Of a stretch of DNA of 5,989 nucleotides, positions 5,615 to 5,989 are shown in pieces. Under the pieces are notes generated by a model. That model saw only the letters and a program-made list of their open reading frames with translations, was not told where the DNA came from and searched no databases. How positions within the stretch are numbered: position 1 is the first letter of the stretch; each line of letters starts with the position of its first letter. The position numbers were made by a program, and so were the translations under genes. Origin of the DNA: Treponema sp. (GTDB lineage: Bacteria > Spirochaetota > Spirochaetia > Treponematales > Breznakiellaceae); the NCBI GenBank assembly GCA_031255615.1, contig JAIRSD010000079.1:1-5989 (forward strand), written 5' to 3'.

Positions 5615-5650
5615 TAGGCTGCTTGGCATAAAAAACCGGATATGCGGATG

Positions 5651-5821
5651 GAAGAAATTTACCACGAAGGCGGGGAAGGCCCACGAAGGGCGGGGACTGA
5701 AGGTGTTTTTTCGTTCCTTCGTGTTCCCGGCGAGCCGCAGCTCGCCTTGGCGCTCCTTCGTGGTTAACATTCCTGTTCCCGGTTCTTTCGCTTATCCGGT
5801 GATGTAGGGTAATCAAGGTAC
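5651..5821 (+). repeat. Interspersed repeat, copy 2 (longer, palindromic)
   Basis: This is the fuller copy of the element at 1-142, in the same orientation. Outer arms ACCACGAAGG (5661-5670) and CCTTCGTGGT (5755-5764) are a perfect 10-bp pair. Nested inside, CACGAAGG (5682-5689) pairs with CCTTCGTG (5716-5723), and a short hairpin lies at 5729-5746. The element fills most of the 275-base gap between rpsI and the next gene, and I see no protein in it. Copy 1 lacks 20 and 10 bases that hold the second inner arm and most of the right outer arm, so copy 2 looks closer to the ancestral form. Its ends are set by where the two copies stop matching, which is only approximate on the left. Confidence 0.8.
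5729..5746 (+). repeat. Hairpin inside repeat copy 2
   Basis: GGCGAGC at 5729-5735 pairs exactly with GCTCGCC at 5740-5746 around CGCA. It corresponds to the hairpin at 59-76 in copy 1. Confidence 0.6.
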
Positions 5822-5831
5822 CAGTACCTTG
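5814..5831 (+). repeat. Inverted repeat at the end of repeat copy 2
   Basis: CAAGGTA at 5814-5820 is complementary to TACCTTG at 5825-5831 around CCAG. The left arm is the conserved end of the repeat; the right arm is absent next to copy 1. The site lies 59 bases before the probable recX start and could act as an operator or a small RNA hairpin, with no direct evidence for either. Confidence 0.4.
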
Positions 5832-5889
5832 GTATGGGAGGGCTTGCGGCGGCGGGACCTGGTTGCCTGGCCCCCAGGGTCCGGGGAAC

Positions 5890-5989
5890 ATGACTATTGT
5901 CGCCATTAAATCGGGAACCGGCGCCGGTATGCGGCGTGTGGAGCTGTCGGACGGTTCCCTCTTTTCTTTCAACATCTGTTACCTTTCTT
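5890..5989 (+). CDS. recX: Probable RecX-family regulator, N-terminal fragment
   Basis: The frame opens with ATG at 5890 and stays open to the window edge, giving 33 complete codons. The peptide begins MTIVAIKSGTGAGMRRVELS and continues DGSLFSFNICYL. This fits the RecX N-terminal pattern: a strand reading I..I, a gap, then R..V.L.DG..FSF and a hydrophobic strand. RecX proteins bind RecA and modulate its filaments in recombination and the SOS response. A GGGGA run at 5883-5887 lies close before the ATG; the second ATG at 5929 has no such signal and would remove the first strand. Position next to rpsI supports the call, because I recall the same neighbourhood in Treponema pallidum. The fragment is too short for certainty. 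Confidence 0.55.
   Translation, partial: MTIVAIKSGTGAGMRRVELSDGSLFSFNICYLS

Noticed and set aside
5615..5650. Intrinsic terminator right after rpsI
   Set aside because: There is an A-run but no GC-rich stem followed by Ts on the + strand. The T-run at 5705-5711 lies inside the repeat and is not preceded by a hairpin.
5651..5764. CRISPR-like array in the repeated CACGAAGG motifs
   Set aside because: The units are only 8-10 bases, occur in inverted as well as direct orientation, and lack regular spacers. They are arms of nested palindromes.
5102..5770. Minus-strand open frame opposite rpsI and repeat copy 2
   Set aside because: It is antisense to a certain ribosomal gene and starts within a non-coding repeat.
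1..5821. Composite transposon bounded by the two direct repeats
   Set aside because: No transposase or integrase lies between them, the content is housekeeping genes, and no target duplication is visible. Independent insertions of one repeat family fit better.

Overview
The window is GC-rich bacterial DNA that most resembles a spirochete, probably a Treponema-like lineage. From memory, L13, S9 and a RecX-type gene are also adjacent in Treponema pallidum. No taxonomic marker here settles this, so the assignment is tentative. All five genes lie on the + strand.

Layout. Positions 1-255 hold no gene. They contain the first copy of an interspersed repeat (1-142), a possible -10 box at its end, and a leader with a strong hairpin just before the first ribosome binding site. 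Positions 256-4407 are a tightly packed operon whose reading frames overlap at both junctions. It encodes a MoxR-family AAA+ ATPase, a membrane-anchored DUF58 protein, and a large polytopic membrane protein with a DUF4129-like C-terminus. Positions 4408-4674 are non-coding and packed with perfect inverted repeats. A TTGACA promoter with an extended -10 then leads into rplM (L13) and rpsI (S9). Positions 5615-5889 contain the second repeat copy, and the window ends in the first 33 codons of a probable recX.

How the genes fit together. MoxR ATPases are generally thought to act as chaperone-like remodelers on partners encoded beside them, and DUF58 proteins are their commonest neighbours. The third gene occupies the place of a TgpA-type transglutaminase-like membrane protein. 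It has many membrane segments and a DUF4129-like tail, but no recognisable transglutaminase core. A membrane-associated MoxR/DUF58/DUF4129 assembly at the cell envelope is the likely reading; its substrate cannot be read from sequence. rplM-rpsI is the usual ribosomal protein pair.

The most interesting signals are outside ordinary gene content. A Pro/Gly-rich, hairpin-forming segment seems to be inserted in frame into the DUF4129-like domain. Two related 142/171-bp repeats stand ahead of moxR and recX. The moxR leader carries an 11-bp perfect stem. A cluster of short-loop palindromes separates the two operons. The C-over-G bias of the moxR operon reverses in rplM. I see no clear novel defence or mobile system.
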